A stretch of DNA of 64,000 nucleotides from Lactarius indigo (GCA_025766275.1 JAFKAC010000001.1:1550001-1614000), one strand, 5' to 3'; positions 11,610 through 24,243 are shown, numbered from the stretch's first letter. The notes: generated by a model from the letters alone, not told the origin. Translations and numbers: made by a program.

Positions 11610-12455
11610 TTCGAGATATATGAGAATAGTAAGCTCTATTCTGCTCCGCTCATTGCGCGACGAGTATTCTGTAACACAAAGTAGTACGCTCTCTTACAGC
11701 AGAAAGACAGCAACCGGACCAGTCCCTTCGGACTCGGACGCAGAAGTACCTCGCGGATGTTTGAGAATTGGTCAGAAGCTATATTCCGCTCCGCTCGTCG
11801 CGGCGAACGCGCGATGAGTAGAATGCAAAGTAGCGCGCTCTCCACAGCAGAAAGACTGTAACCGGACCAACACCTTCGGGCTCAGACGTCGAGGCACCTT
11901 GTTTACCATACAGGAGCTTTCTTGTGCTCCGCTCTTCACGGTGATCGCGCGTCGAGCAAACGACAAAGTAGCATGCCGCTCTCCACAGCAGAAAGACTGT
12001 AACCGGACCAGCATCTTCGGAGTCGGATACAGAAATGCCCTGTGCACCTTACAAATCGTGCAGAAGTCGTACTCTCATCGCGGCGATCTCGCGACGAGTA
12101 AAACGCCACAAAGTAGCGCGCTCTTCTACAGCAGAAAGAAAGCGACCGGAGTAGCACCTTCTGGCTCAGACGTCGAAGTACTTTGCTGATCATGCGGGAT
12201 CTGTCTTGTGCTCCGCTTATCGCGGTGATCGCGCGGCTAGTAGAATACAAAGTAGGACGCCGCCTTCCTCAGCAGAAAGACAGTAGCCGGACCAGCATCA
12301 GTTTGTATACCTTGCGAATCTTGCAGAAGCCGCATTCTGCTCCACTCATCAAGGCGATAGCACGACGAGTCAAACGCAATCACCACGCTCGCCAGTAGAA
12401 AGACAGCCACCGGGCCCATAATTTCGGACCCGAACGCCGAGATACCTTGTTTACC
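11610..12455. repeat. degenerate tandem array, about six units of about 145 bases
   Basis: A motif beginning cagcagaaagac and followed by accggacca and a ttcggactcggacg-like block recurs near 11,697, 11,846, 11,990, 12,130, 12,279 and 12,395. Spacing is about 149, 144, 140, 149 and 116. Each unit also carries a gctccgctc...tcgcg block and an acaaagtag block before it. The last spacing is short because the fifth unit has an internal deletion. The units have diverged, and frames across the array are broken, so it is probably non-coding satellite-like DNA. Confidence 0.8.
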
Positions 12456-13460
12456 TTGCGAAGGAGCCCGCGATCTATGATATGAGTCGGTTTCAATCTG
12501 TCGATCTGTTATTGTAATCGGACTGTTCCGAGACTGTGAGATGTAAAGCAGGCGTAAGATGTCTACCGCCTCCGGATATCGAGGGGCGACTTCCCTTCAT
12601 CCACCGCTCCGAAATTCATTTCGCGGTGTATTGAGAAGCGAATAGCGATGGACGAAAACGGTATGATGATGACGCTAATAATAACGGCAGAATATACAGC
12701 AATGATGTGGACAGCTACCTGTCAACTCAGACCAGACTTGATCATCCGTCGATCATCGTCTATTCGTTCGTACATGCAGTATATGCCGGGTCGAAGGGGC
12801 TGCGTATGTGATAGGAGGGGAAAACGCCAGATAGGAGGTCCGTTGGCAGGCAGTGCGTTGAAGGGAATGGTTTCACCACCAGGCACAGGTGTAGCGATTG
12901 CCTGGTTGTCTCGAGTCTTGATTCAGGCAAACAATTGCCGGTCAACCGCACTCGTGTCTACAGGGGGACCCACATGGATTTCCATATATAGCGTCATCTT
13001 GTCGGGTGGACCTTACAATGACGGCATAAAGGGCTGTCACTGGCTTGGTCACTGGCAACGTGGTGAACGACTAATCCCTGGCTGGTACGCGCTTGACGCC
13101 CGCAAGTGTGAAAGTTCCTCAGAAGCCCTCCGGTTCGGCTAACTCATCCTCCCGAATCCCGGTCACACCCAATCCCTGGCAGCGTGTGCATAGACATTGC
13201 ATAGACATTGTGATTCATTTGGGTGTCCGCTCTACGTTAGGCTAATCTTCCGCCTCGCCAGTTTCGGACACGCAAAAATTCGGGATTTGAGCCAGTGCAA
13301 TCCATACGGGCGACGGAGATACGGTAAAAAAAGGTGATTGTTTAAAGTGGAAAGCGGTGGTAAAACCAAAAATCGTCGATCGATCATACAGAACAAAACA
13401 CAGCAGCAGGTGCGAAACACTGGGAGGTTGTCCGGGTTCGGAGTGCCTACACGGTGCTCG
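12456..13460. other. intergenic, no supported gene
   Basis: A plus-strand frame at 12,648-13,142 shows no recognisable domain and I do not call it. A short threefold repeat of cattgcatagacattg type lies at about 13,185-13,212. The right end would contain the 3' untranslated region of TAF4. Confidence 0.4.
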
Positions 13461-14881
13461 TCACCGCACCCACCCATGCGCCGCGCCACGCCCGGCGCCG
13501 TGTCCTCGCTCCTTTTCCACCACAAAGAGGGCATCGCGTAGTGTAACGACACGCCGTGTGTCCTCTTCGTCCTTTGCCGAGTTTGGTGCCTTTCCAGACG
13601 TGGGCACGTATGGCCGGGCCCAGGTGCTTCCTCCCGTAGCTGTGGCAGCCGTCGTTGCAGGGGCCGTCGTCGTCGCCGGTGTGGGACTAGCAGCCGGCTT
13701 CGGCTTCGGGGGCGGGGCGGACGAGGCATTAGACGCGTTCATCCATGCATACTTGCCTGTACTAAGGCCGGCGGCGTGGCTTGCGACGGCATTAGACATC
13801 TTCTTGCGAACGTCCTCAGACATGTTCTTCGCGGTCACGCCAGGACCATCTGCCTTTTTCTTTTTCTTTTTTGGCCCGCCGTCGACGTCCTCTGCGTCCC
13901 CGATCGCAGCCCCAGGGACATGAGCAGCAAGGGCAGCGGCTTGGGCAGCTGCGAGCTCCTTCCGCTCACGTCGGATGCGCATTTCCTCTTCCCGTTCTGC
14001 ACGTTCGAGGGCAGCAAGCTGCTTTGCGACGTCCCGTCGTACGGACACTCGCCACATAGGGGATCCGTCCGCATATGTAGACGGCGCACGGTCAAACTGT
14101 GATTCTGTGCGATGAGTACTGGCTGCGGCCATTGCGACGAGGAGATCTTGCAGTCGCGCACGTAGGGCTAGTGCGACATAGTTGACAGAGTCCTCTGGTA
14201 CTTTTGAGATCTTGTGCTTCGTCCCAATCGCACGCATTGTAGGTCCCAGGAAGCGCGTGTCAAAGTTAGGAGTCGTGGGCTGTTTTCGTGAGCGGTCTTC
14301 ATACGGACGGTATGCCTGGTGTTGGTCGGCACTGCGCTGCAGGGTTTCTTCTTCTGCCTAGATCATACCAAAGTGTTAAGTGAACGAGTGAGGATCGAAA
14401 TGGGTGCACAGACCCTCAAGTCCACTCCTGCACTTCCAAGGGCATCGTTGAGAGTGGCAACGTCAGCGGTGTCGAGTTGGTTTGCAGCCTGCGAGGGCTG
14501 ACGCTGTACCGCAGCAGTTACAGGCGCAGGTGTCTGGGACTGTGCGGCTTGTGCTGGAGGGATGTAGGGCTGATAGTGGCCGTATGAAGCTTGTGGATAG
14601 TGAGAATGTTGGAATTGTGTGTAGTACGAAGTCCTAGGCTGGCTAAGACCAGAAGATACGAAACCGAGTAGTGCTTACGTGGCATTCGCGGATTGCTGCT
14701 GCAACACAGGGTCGATGGGTATTTCTGATGGGATTAGAAAGATCAGCGGCGCTTTGTAAGTGTACAAGAACTTACGACCCGCGGCCCAAGAGGTAGGAGT
14801 ATACGTAGTGGTGGGAGTTTGGGTTGCTGGAGTCGGTGTTGAAGTAGCCTCTGGGTCTGCTTTTGGGGCAGGAGCGCTCAT
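13461..14881 (-). CDS. TAF4: transcription initiation factor TFIID subunit 4 (TAF4)
   Basis: Four exons (14881-14776, 14724-14679, 14642-14414, 14357-13461) sum to 1,278 bases, giving 425 aa. The N terminus (MSAPAPKADPEATSTPTPAT) is disordered, followed by a Gln/Tyr/Pro-rich stretch. The histone-fold entry is DVATLNDALGSAGVDLRAEE, which is characteristic of fungal TAF4 and spans the third splice junction. Next come FLGPTMRAIGTKHKISKVPE, a long Ala/Glu/Arg helix (RDVAKQLAALERAEREEEMR), a Lys6 run, and the conserved C terminus VVTLRDALFVVEKERGHGAG. TAF4 pairs with TAF12 in the TFIID core and is essential in yeast. The second intron is only 36 bases, short but with good splice sites. This is the one clear housekeeping gene in the left third. 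Confidence 0.9.
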
Positions 14882-17271
14882 CGTGGCCAATGCACGCGTA
14901 AATGACTAGGTCACTGGCTGTCGAGGGACTCGCGGTGGCGGGTGCACGGCAGCCAGGTGGCTGGGGTTCTTGATCACAGGTATTAGGGGTCCTTGACTCA
15001 AACGAAATTGAATTGAGCGTTGTCACCTGACTTGAAAGGCCTGGCTTGGAGAATGCCGTCATTGTTCTGTACACATTATTTTCGTACTCGAGATCCAAAT
15101 CCAAATGCTGCTGCACCCCTCTTCAGGCACATCTCTCAGCGGGGATACACAAAGTTCAATAACTGTAATCAAGGAATTTCCTTTGCGATAATCTCACTCT
15201 TCTGGAATGGCCTTTCTGTTAATTCCGCCAATCGCAATGGGGTATCAACTTGAAAAACCCGTTAATTTGGCTCTTTTACTCCCCAGGGGACCTGATGTCT
15301 GATGTGACATATTACGACTCTTCTTAGGTTTGCAGGCCGTTGCCTTAACTGGGACTTGCTGGTTCGGACAGAATCTCAGGGACTCCAAGCTCGCATCCCG
15401 AGATTGGATAGATTTGTGTTAGAAGTCCGACTTAACATCGACGACGCCCCCGACCCTTTTTTGACAGAGAAGCCACTAGTCGTGGGGCTTCTCCTTTCGT
15501 ATTGATGCATGGCACAATCATGGATTATGTCGGTGACAGTTCGGTGACTCACTCGTCCCCAGCCCGGATTCATATCAACGTCTGGTTTTTCTTAGAAGCA
15601 CTACTGTACAAACGAGAAATGGCGCAGGAACTCTTCACGATGGAATTTTCATTTTTTTTTTCAACTACCTCGTCCTTTTTGTGTCGACCTTGCAAGACTC
15701 CAGTCCTCCGATGTTTTCTTTTCCCGTCTAGTTTATGCGCCTCGGATTACAGAACGGTGACCCGATGTAGCGCTTCCTTGTTGTGACATACTTCTGGTGA
15801 TAGTTCGGCCAGGAAGGGAAATATTGAACGTGGCAGCACCAACTGTCTAGTCAGTTGTCGAAGTGAGGTGACGAATTATCGTAACTGGCAGATGAAATGT
15901 CTCTAGGATGTGATCTATTTAAAATTCCAAAGCCCATCTTCTCTGTCCCGTGGGTCCTTATCGTACCCGGATGTAGCCTGAAGATTTTCAACTCATCCAG
16001 GAGCAAGCCAAGAGCAAACTGTCCACGGCGCTTGACCCCAGATGTGTTCGACCACCAAACGTCCTTAGTAGCGACACTACTTTTAGGTGCAGCACCTTTC
16101 TGGCACTTTGGATATTTTGGCTGAAGATTGTTGACACGCTCGTGTTTGCGATGGGAGTATTATGTCAACCTACAATGATCGAGTGCAACCTGCAATACCA
16201 CCATGTCCCGCTATCTTTCGTGCCAGAAGGTACAATGAGGAGAACGGCCTTGTGTATCCGCTGCGGCCAACCACGACGGCGACACATCAAGCGTCTCTAC
16301 CGAGTGCTCTGTAGAAGCATTGCAAGGCAAATGGGGTCGTCGATAGTACACATATCCCAAACATGTGTTGGTGTATACCATTTGGGGGGAAACCGAACAA
16401 TCTCAACCGTCCAATGAAGGTCTGGAATGATTTCATGTGCCTAGTATGGGGTTGTCAGTCAGTAGGAAGGCGTGGGAAACTCGAATGGCTGAGCCATTTC
16501 TAAGTTATCCCAAGCGATCTCACGCAGATCTCACGGTCTATGGGGCCTTGCTTTAATGACTTAATTTCCGTGTGCTTTCAGCTAATCAGGTTATGTAGTA
16601 CCAGCAGAAGGGCCAACTCGTCGTGTTCGGGTTCTTACTCAACCGATCAATGTGCTGGCATCCAGAACTACAAAATAAATTTGTTTTGTTATCAGAAGTT
16701 ACTGTATGTCCATGTGGGCTCTATATTTGGGTTTATACTACTAGCAGGGCGTTCGAGGCAATCATTCGGCGCTGTAGAGAGAGAACGTGGATCTCATGTA
16801 GGGACGCCACCATCAACTTCGCCGAAGTCAGTGGGGCAGTGTGAGCGTACTAAAGCCGTACTAAGTCAGAACAATGACACCCATTAGAGGAGATAATGAC
16901 AAACGGTAATCAACCAACGTTCAATGGCTGTCCTTTAAGTGATGACAGATCCTGTGGTATGATTCGGACACACTCGCACTCGTGGTGAAGTACTTCATGT
17001 AACACCGGGCACTATCTGTGAGTATTCCCGACGAGTTTCAGGCTCATCGCTGATGAAGATGTGGTGCGGGGGGCTGTATGAGACTCTAAGCCGGGTTACA
17101 GGATTTGTCAAGGGATTTGTAGGGCTTGTGCGTTGTATAGTGACAAGAGAAGGGCAGAAATAGACATCGTCTTTCGTCCGGCCACGGGTCACCACTTGAT
17201 TGTATCGCGCATACGCTTGGGTAACAACATCGCCTAACACGTACTGTTCCTACAAGCACGGAGGCACCACG
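14882..17271. other. intergenic, 2.4 kb without a supported gene
   Basis: Both strands hold only short overlapping frames with no recognisable domain (for example 15,502-15,786, 15,897-16,124, 16,142-16,417 and 16,540-16,887). The first few hundred bases are the TAF4 promoter. I saw no tRNA-like fold, repeat array or transposon end. Confidence 0.4.
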
Positions 17272-18465
17272 CCACTTCGGAATGGCCAACTTGTTGATGA
17301 GGACATTTCCTGCATTTTCCAATCCCTCTCAATTTCTGCAATATCCCAGGTAGCCGCCAAATATCTGCCGCATCAAAATCGTCAGATTGTAAATTGCGGC
17401 CACCAGACAAATATAGAAACGACTTTCCGTTCAACCAACCGACGCGAGGAATTAAGCAGAGCATAGTCACGGCTGAAGTGCAAGTTGTCAGGGAATCCAA
17501 CGCTGGCTTCCTCAGCCATCTGCGTCCTGATGGCTCCTACGTGCAACGCAAAAACAGTCACCTTGGGGTATTCTTGGTAAACGCGAAGACAGGTGATAAC
17601 GGTTAAACACGTCAATGCACCAAGGGCGATGAATTCAACCAGGCGCTTGGTGGGATGTTTCGAAGCAGTATAGTTGCTTGCATATGGGGCGCGGAGCTGC
17701 ACACCACTAGAGGAAATGCCCACGACACGCCCGCTAGTCATCTCGGGTGCCGATAGAGAGGCCCTTAACTGCCATTAGGACCTGCTCACGAGAGTGAGGA
17801 TGATGAGAGCAAACCGAACGGTATCGTAGACCCCTCGTACATTGACCTCAAATGTATTCCACCACCGATTAGTGTCGCCTAAATCTGCAGTCGCAAAGTT
17901 AGTACGAGGGTGCTTCTCTACTAACCTACGTACTTGGGTTGAAGTTACTCAAAGCACCCGCATTAGGAACAAGGACATCGAGTCGACCGAAACGCTCGAG
18001 TGTGGCTTGTACTGCCACCTCTGTGGCCTTGGGGTCTCGCACATCGACGGAAACGGCAAGTACCTGAGCGCCCGAAACCGCCGCATGGATTGCAGCAGCA
18101 ATCTTATCGAGAATATCTTGTGAACGCCCTGCGATGGTCACGTTTGCACCGGCCATTGCGTAAGTGATGGCAGTTTCCTGTCCGACGCCACGAGAGGCGC
18201 CTGTGATGAGCACGACCTTGCCACGGTATTTTTGGTTTGCGAAGGTCTCCTTCGGGTCAATTGTCGACACACTACAAAGAGGGTAAGTGAAATAGGGGAC
18301 GAAGCGCATGTATTGGAATTTACTCGTGGTGATTCGCAACAGGAAGTTCTTTACCCCAACCGACAACAGACTGAATCGGGTCCATAATACTGAGAGGAAC
18401 AGCCTGAGAGGATCACTGAGAAGGACGAGAGGATGGGGGGTGCCACCGTCTTGAGGCGAGGCCAT
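17272..18465 (-). pseudogene. short-chain dehydrogenase/reductase (SDR), copy 1, frameshifted
   Basis: This is the first of four related SDR copies. Most of the fold is present: TGASRGVGQETAI (nucleotide-binding motif), LDVLVPNAGA, NTFEVNVRGVY, GISSSGVQLRAPY and the active-site YTASK. The intron positions of the intact copies are kept. Compared with them, a deletion of about 17 bases after residues VGFPD (near 17,500) shifts the frame, so the expected VGWLNGK end is read out of phase. The terminal exon also lacks the expected stop (CCGAAGTGG where the others end in a TAG-type codon). Exon 1 is out of frame from its first ATG, although an internal ATG could serve. A shortened protein ending in a novel tail cannot be ruled out. 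Confidence 0.75.
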
Positions 18466-20448
18466 CTTATTCGTTTCCCTTTCCAGAGTTCAAATGCATG
18501 TGCTATTGAGCATTCCTTATACGATCTGACCCCAACCAGCAGCTTCCAGTCAATCAAATCGTTTCGGTGTTACAGACATTGCCTGAAATTAGTAGCGGGC
18601 GGGTTGAGTTTCGGGAACTTCCATCGAGAAATTTACCGGACAAAACAAGATATAAGCTTTATTTTTGTCGATTGGACCCCAGATAACCTTGGCCCAATGG
18701 CTGCCAACACAAAATAAGACTTGAAATAAGAGCAATACAAAGAGTTCAAGTTTCAGGCCTTCGGGCCAACTTGAGGAAATAGGGGCACACGCTTATATGG
18801 GCAAGGCCTCGACTGTCGAAAAGCGCCCAAATGCAAAATAAGGATATGGCGCATCCTTGGGCGCAGGCTCACTTAGCGCAGCAGCAGCCAAAAAAAATTA
18901 AATAGTTACGCATAAACCTGTTATAACTATTGCAAGGCCAAATGTATGTAACTTACTCTTACTTCAATTCGATGCTCTGACAGCTAGATTGTAAGTATTT
19001 GCAATATTTTCGTTATTATTGTAATAATTTCAGATAGCACTGTCCTGTAAATGGCTGAGCGCTTCATTGGTAACATTCGAAATTTATTTCATGTAATATC
19101 CACATGTCACTGGAATACTCCCCGCACATGATGGAGTCCTGTATCATATCCGCCCACTAGCAACAGGGATCAATTCACACCTTCACACAAGATCCATGTG
19201 ACAGATCAACTTGTATAAGAAAGGTTGAGTCGTGCCAGTCAGTGGGCGATTGGTGAGTTAAGGAGGACCCTACCTCATGCGATGGGGCCAAGAAAAGGGG
19301 AAGCAGGTGAGATGCCCACTGAATTTGGCTCCTGACTGAGTGACTTTACTGAGTCCAAGCCGTCGGCACCAGCGGAGATGAACTACCCCAAGTCGTGATG
19401 AAGGTTGGTTCCAACTTTGCTTGAGCACGCGACTAGGCCAAGAGAAAGGGGAGCACGCGCCGGGGTGCCATGCACGAGAAGACTAGAATGGGGTATGTGG
19501 GTGAGGAAGGCAGCGAGCGTGGCGAGGGGCGAGAAAAACAGCAAGGAGCGGCAAGGGCGACCAGGGGGGGGGCAAGAAATTGAAGCGAGAGTGAGAAGGG
19601 GGCAGGCAGAAGGCACAGAAGGAAGCGCCTCGCATGTGAGGATGAGAGGGTGGGATGGAGGCCAGAGGAATGGCGGGGTTGGTGGCGAGGACGGGGGGAG
19701 TGGGCGCGAGACAGTGCCTCACTGTGAACACCTACCTCCATTGCGCTCTCGAGGACGTCCTTCTGAGAGCCGTCCTTCTGCCGCGGCAGCTAGCTGAGTG
19801 AGTCGCCTCCATCGTCTCGTCGCGGGCCAATGAAGTGCCTGATAGGCCGCAGACCCGATTACTGCAGCTGCACTCCCCGTGCTTAACCGTGGCAGGCGGA
19901 TGGACGGACTGTCGGAAGTGCTTCCGGGCGGCGAAAAGGAGTGCAGGGGGCTGTAGGGTGGTGCCATGTGGTGTGCAAGGGAGTGGAGAGAGAAGAAAAC
20001 ACAGGAAGGGGGGAGAGAACGGCGGTTAGATGGAAGTAAGTGCGATGAGAAGGGGGCAGGGCTTCGCTTGCAAATGAAGGCTATGACAAGGGAGGGAGTA
20101 CAATCAGGGAAGGACCAGGAAGAGGACCAGTCCTAGGGGGAGCAAAGTGTGACGAGCGCAAGCGGAGCGCTAATACGGCAGGGAGGCGGCTCGATCGGTA
20201 GTTGGAGCACAAGGAGAGCAAGGAGAGTATGCAAAGGGCTGTGAAGGACACTATGAGAGTAGCAGGGACGCGGAGAGCGTGCGCTGCGATGCAAGTCGAC
20301 AGCTTCCTTAGGACGGGCCCAGAGTGGGCTGCAGGGTTCGTCTTTAGTCCGATTACTTGGTACTACTAGTAGTAGTATCATGCACTCTTGAGTTTCTTTT
20401 GATGCGCAACATATACTGTACTGTACCTACAAGCACGGAGGCAGCACA
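18466..20448. other. intergenic with a purine-rich, G-skewed block
   Basis: From about 19,390 to 20,310 the plus strand is strongly rich in G and A, with runs such as nine G near 19,563. Complementary C-rich frames on the minus strand are by-products. Before it, 18,600-19,300 is plain AT-richer DNA with no recognisable gene. The right end (about 20,340-20,448) holds the 3' flank of SDR copy 2. Confidence 0.55.
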
Positions 20449-21682
20449 CTACTTCGAAATGGCCAACTTGTTAATAAGAACATTTCCCGCTTGTATCTTC
20501 TCTTTGAAATCCTTCTCAATTTCTGCGATATCCCAGGTGGCCGCCAAATATCTACCGTATCAAGGTCGTCAGAATCTGAACTGCAGCATCACTAGACGTA
20601 TACCACTGACTTTCCGTTCAACCAGTCGACACGACCAGAAGTAAGGTAGAGCATCGTTGCAGCAGGAAGTTGTAGTGTATCAAGGGGAAAGCCATCCGGG
20701 TATTCAACGCCCGCTTCCTCAGTCATCTGGGTCCTGATGACTCCCGGGTGCAACGCAAAGACGGTCAATTTGGGGTATTCTTCCAAAGAGTAGAGGCTGA
20801 GACATTTGAAATGGCCAAGCAAGCATACGCACCAAGGGCGATGAATTCAACCAGGCGATTGATGGCGTGTTTCGAAGTACCATAGTCGCTTACATGTGGG
20901 ATGCGGAGCTGCGCAGCATTAGAGGAGACGACCACGATACGCCCGCCAGTTTTCTCGAGCGCAGATAGCGAGGCTCTTTGCTGCTATCAGGGTCACATCT
21001 CTGGAGAGTGTGCGCAGCAAAAACATACCGAACGGTATTGTAAACGCCTCGGACGTTTACCTCAAATGTGTTCCACCACTGATCAGGATCCTTGTCACCC
21101 AATTCTGCAATCAGAAAGTTAGCACTGATGAGCGTGTTTCTTCACTGACCTACGTACTTTGGTTGAGGTCGCCCGAAGCACCTGCATTGGCAATGAGGAC
21201 ATCGAGTCGACCGAAACGCTCAAGTGTGGCTTGTACTGCCGCCTCTGTGGCTTTGGGGTCTCGCACATCGGTGGGAACAGCAAGTACCTGAGCGCCCGAA
21301 ACCGCCGCATGGATCACAGCGGCCGCCTTATCAAGAGTCTCTTGCGAACGTCCTGCGATGGTCACGTTTGCACCGGCCATTGCGTAGGTGATGGCGGTTT
21401 CCTGTCCGATTCCACGAGATGCGCCTGTGATGAGTACGACTTTGCCACGGTAGGTTTGGTTTGCGAAGGCCTCTTTCGGGTCAATTGTCGAGTATACACT
21501 ACAGAGAGGGTAAGTGGAATAGGAGATGAGGTGCATATACAAAGTAACTCGTGGCGATTCGTAACAGGGATTTCTTCATCGAGACCAACAAAGGACGGAA
21601 TCTCATCCATAATGTCGAGACGAACACTGGAAGGAATATCGAAACGAAGAAACGATTGGGAATCTGAGTCGGGAACGACCAT
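20449..21682 (-). CDS. short-chain dehydrogenase/reductase, copy 2, intact (321 aa)
   Basis: Six exons (21682-21549, 21498-21158, 21104-21029, 20975-20833, 20779-20611, 20551-20449) sum to 966 bases. The first exon (MVVPDSDSQSFLRF...) is unlike that of copy 4, whereas the rest is nearly the same. The Rossmann motif is TGASRGIGQ (NAD(P) binding), followed by LDVLIANAGA, the Asn of NTFEVNVRGVY, Ser in VVVSSNAAQL, and YGTSK as catalytic Tyr and Lys. The C terminus is AEIEKDFKEKIQ...LAISK. SDR enzymes reduce or oxidise carbonyls and alcohols. The substrate cannot be told from sequence. Two acceptors end in AAG rather than CAG or TAG, and the same choice works in copy 4, which supports the model. 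Confidence 0.85.
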
Positions 21683-22360
21683 CTTATATATTTGTTCCCC
21701 TCTCCCAAATTTCAAAACGAAACATGTGAGCTGACTGAGCATCCCCGATCAAGTGAGTTGTCAAGTCAACTGAACAGCACTGGTATCAAGCGTTTAGAGC
21801 AACGTACTGCCAGTGTAGGCGTTACGTTCGCAGGTAACCCTCAGGCTGATAGTAACTCATGCTGACACGGGCCAGGCATGGAAATATAGTGCAAGATGAG
21901 AACAACACGAATAGTCTAAGCCTTGAAGAAATAGGGGTACACACTTATTATGATGAGCTGGAACCTCGCAAAGGGGGGCTGTTGTTGAGAACTCGAACAT
22001 TGGCCGAGAAGCGCCCGAATGCGATCTGCAGTAAGCGGTCCGTGGGAACTTGTATTTTTGTCCAGATGACATAAGATCCAAGAGTTCACAGACCCATATC
22101 AACAACGCAAGACCCACCTGTGAAATCCGGGTTGCCAAGCGAAATAGCCCCGCCCTTCAGTGCGGTAGTCAACAGAGCCGCGGCACAAATAGGTACTGTA
22201 CTGGTAGTCCACTTGAACCGATCTTTACTGTCCACACCTACCGCCGCGGCATCCATAGCAGTTACACTCATACCCTTGCCCACACGTCCTGGTATATATC
22301 CCAGTCGGTGTTGGATCAAACAGCCCAGGCACTCGACCATTTTTACAAAGCTGGATACTG
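21683..22360. other. intergenic spacer between SDR copies
   Basis: This is the upstream region of SDR copy 2 followed by sequence without a recognisable gene. The complementary frames at 22,086-22,476 have no domain. Confidence 0.35.
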
Positions 22361-22414
22361 CTGTCATCTCCAGATACATTGAGAAAATATTCTCAATGTA
22401 CTTGGAGATAACAG
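22361..22414. repeat. 25-base inverted repeat (hairpin) with 4-base loop
   Basis: The left arm 22,361-22,385 and right arm 22,390-22,414 are reverse complements at 22 of 25 positions, separated by aata. The innermost 11 bases pair perfectly (ACATTGAGAA core). It lies immediately beside the shredded SDR copy 3. It could be the palindromic end of a small transposon remnant or a scar of inverted duplication. Confidence 0.75.
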
Positions 22415-22559
22415 TAGACGATGAAAAAGGAATGACCGAAGCCTGGAAAGCGACGCCAGTTCCAGTGATATCGTGATCTTAACCTTTGTCAGTGCACTAT
22501 CTGTGTTTTTAGTTATGTTGATTCTCTGCGTGATGGAGGGCTGTGCTTCTTTCCTAGCG

Positions 22560-23070
22560 TACATACCTTGATAAAAATGGCACGAAGCACCCTCCATTGG
22601 GGATGAGGATAACGAGTCGAACTGTTCGAGCGTGGCTTGTACGGCCACCTCTGGCTTTGGGGTCTTGCACGTCGGTGGGGTGGGGATAACAAGTATCTGA
22701 GCGCCGGAATCCGCCGCACGCCGCACGCATAGATCACCGTGGCTGTCTTACCAAGGGTCGCTCGTGGACGCCCTGCGATGGCCTTGTTTGCACCAGCGCC
22801 TGCATAGGCGGTGGCAGTTTCCTGTCCGATGCTGTAAGATCAGCCTGCGATGAGCACGACCTCTATGTTTGATTTGCGAAATGACCCATGCCCCTTTCCC
22901 GGGCCAATCAATTGTCGAGTACACTACCGAGAAGGTAAAGAAACGAGGCACATGTACAAATAAATTGTAGCGATTCTTCATCGTGACCGACAAGAGTGGG
23001 TCCATACTAGCCTGAGTAGTAATGGAGAGGAACACTGGAAGGGATGCCGCGACCTTTCCCTCTCCCAAAT
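22560..23070 (-). pseudogene. SDR copy 3, shredded remnant
   Basis: Only fragments of the SDR family survive. The exon 1/exon 2 junction is recognisable (VVYSTID near 22,910-22,930), as are out-of-frame pieces of the nucleotide-binding region (near 22,790-22,850) and of AVQATLEQFD (near 22,620-22,660). Internal deletions and frameshifts are many. The catalytic half is not recognisable. Orientation matches copies 1 and 2. Confidence 0.65.
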
Positions 23071-24243
23071 TTTGAAAGGAACTCGTCCTGACTGAACGTT
23101 CCTGATCAAACTCGTTCTCACGATCTGCACAATAAATGACGGCTGCGTCTTTCGGCGTTAAGAGCGTCAGGTGTTACGCGTTGCGACTCGTAGATACAGT
23201 AACCCCGATCGCTAAGGCAGACACGGACCTCAGCGTCCTTGCGCTTGGCCTTGCGTGTACTTTGGCATGGACATTTACTTGACACTTGGCACAAAGCGAG
23301 ATACGAAAAGTCCAAGTCCTGAAGATAGTGCATGCAAGCGTACATGAACAAGGCGTCGCAAGGGAGATTATCGTCGAAAGCGCCGAATGCAAAAACCAAG
23401 GCAAAAAGGAAACAGGGCGGCGGCCCGGTCGAGTCCGCGGGAACTTTTAACTTACAGGTGTTGCACATTTCTAGCTGAGTTGTTCTGGCTAAATTATAAC
23501 AGCAGTACAGTACCTTGACGGGTCTTCGTGCTCAGAAATTGTTTTTTTTTGGTTGAAAAAAGAGGCGTGTTCAAGGTGTAGTTGCACCAGATGACATAAG
23601 ATACAGACGCCGTCTTTCCCACCTTGGTCCCCGCAGACACCGTCCGTACCAATAAATAAATGCTGGTAAGTTACCTTTCATCGATCCTTGCTGTCCTCAG
23701 TCACACCTGCCGCCGTGGCCGTCATAGTAGTCGTCATCGAATCAAGCAACGGCTGCCCATGCGTGGGTCCGTTGCAGTGTAGAGAGCGTGTGGACCTTAT
23801 ATCGTCTGAACCTTTGTCTGGACAGCCACGGGCAACTCGGATAAAAGGTCCCACAGACCGCCGTCCATTCGAATTCGACCGCCTCCGTGACTCTCAACCA
23901 ATATTTTCGACGGTCTACTTTGCGGGGCCGGGCTCATGTACGATGTTCCCCTATTTCTTGAGTTATTGAATCCTTCGTATCTCATTTTGCAGTTTGCACT
24001 AAGGCCTGCCCCGCGTCAGCATAGGCGATGGGGGTTACCTGCGAGCGTAACTTAGTTGGCTGGCAGTGCCGACGTCGCTCGAAATTCTCAACACCGAATT
24101 AGTGCCATTCGATTGACAAGATGTTGCCGGTGCCGACAAGATGAGGTGTCAAGATTGTGATGACTGATCGGGAATGCTCAGTCAGCTCACGCATTCCTTT
24201 CGAATTTTGGGAAGGAAGCAGATATATAAGGTCCCCCACTCAG
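23071..24243. other. spacer between diverging SDR copies
   Basis: This stretch contains the upstream region of SDR copy 4 (CDS from 24,244) and no recognised gene. Near 23,540-23,620 and 22,050-22,090 a similar piece (cagatgacataagat) recurs, showing that flanking DNA was duplicated with the genes. Confidence 0.4.

Noticed and set aside
11320..12250. ORFs of 69-165 codons running through the 145-base repeat array
   Set aside because: Each crosses different repeats in different frames, and none keeps frame from unit to unit.
12648..13142. 164-aa plus-strand frame
   Set aside because: No domain, no paralogue, no splice context; mixed composition as in random DNA.
19383..20030. Overlapping open frames in the purine-rich block on both strands
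   Set aside because: Long frames arise from base composition; they show no domain and several frames are open at once.
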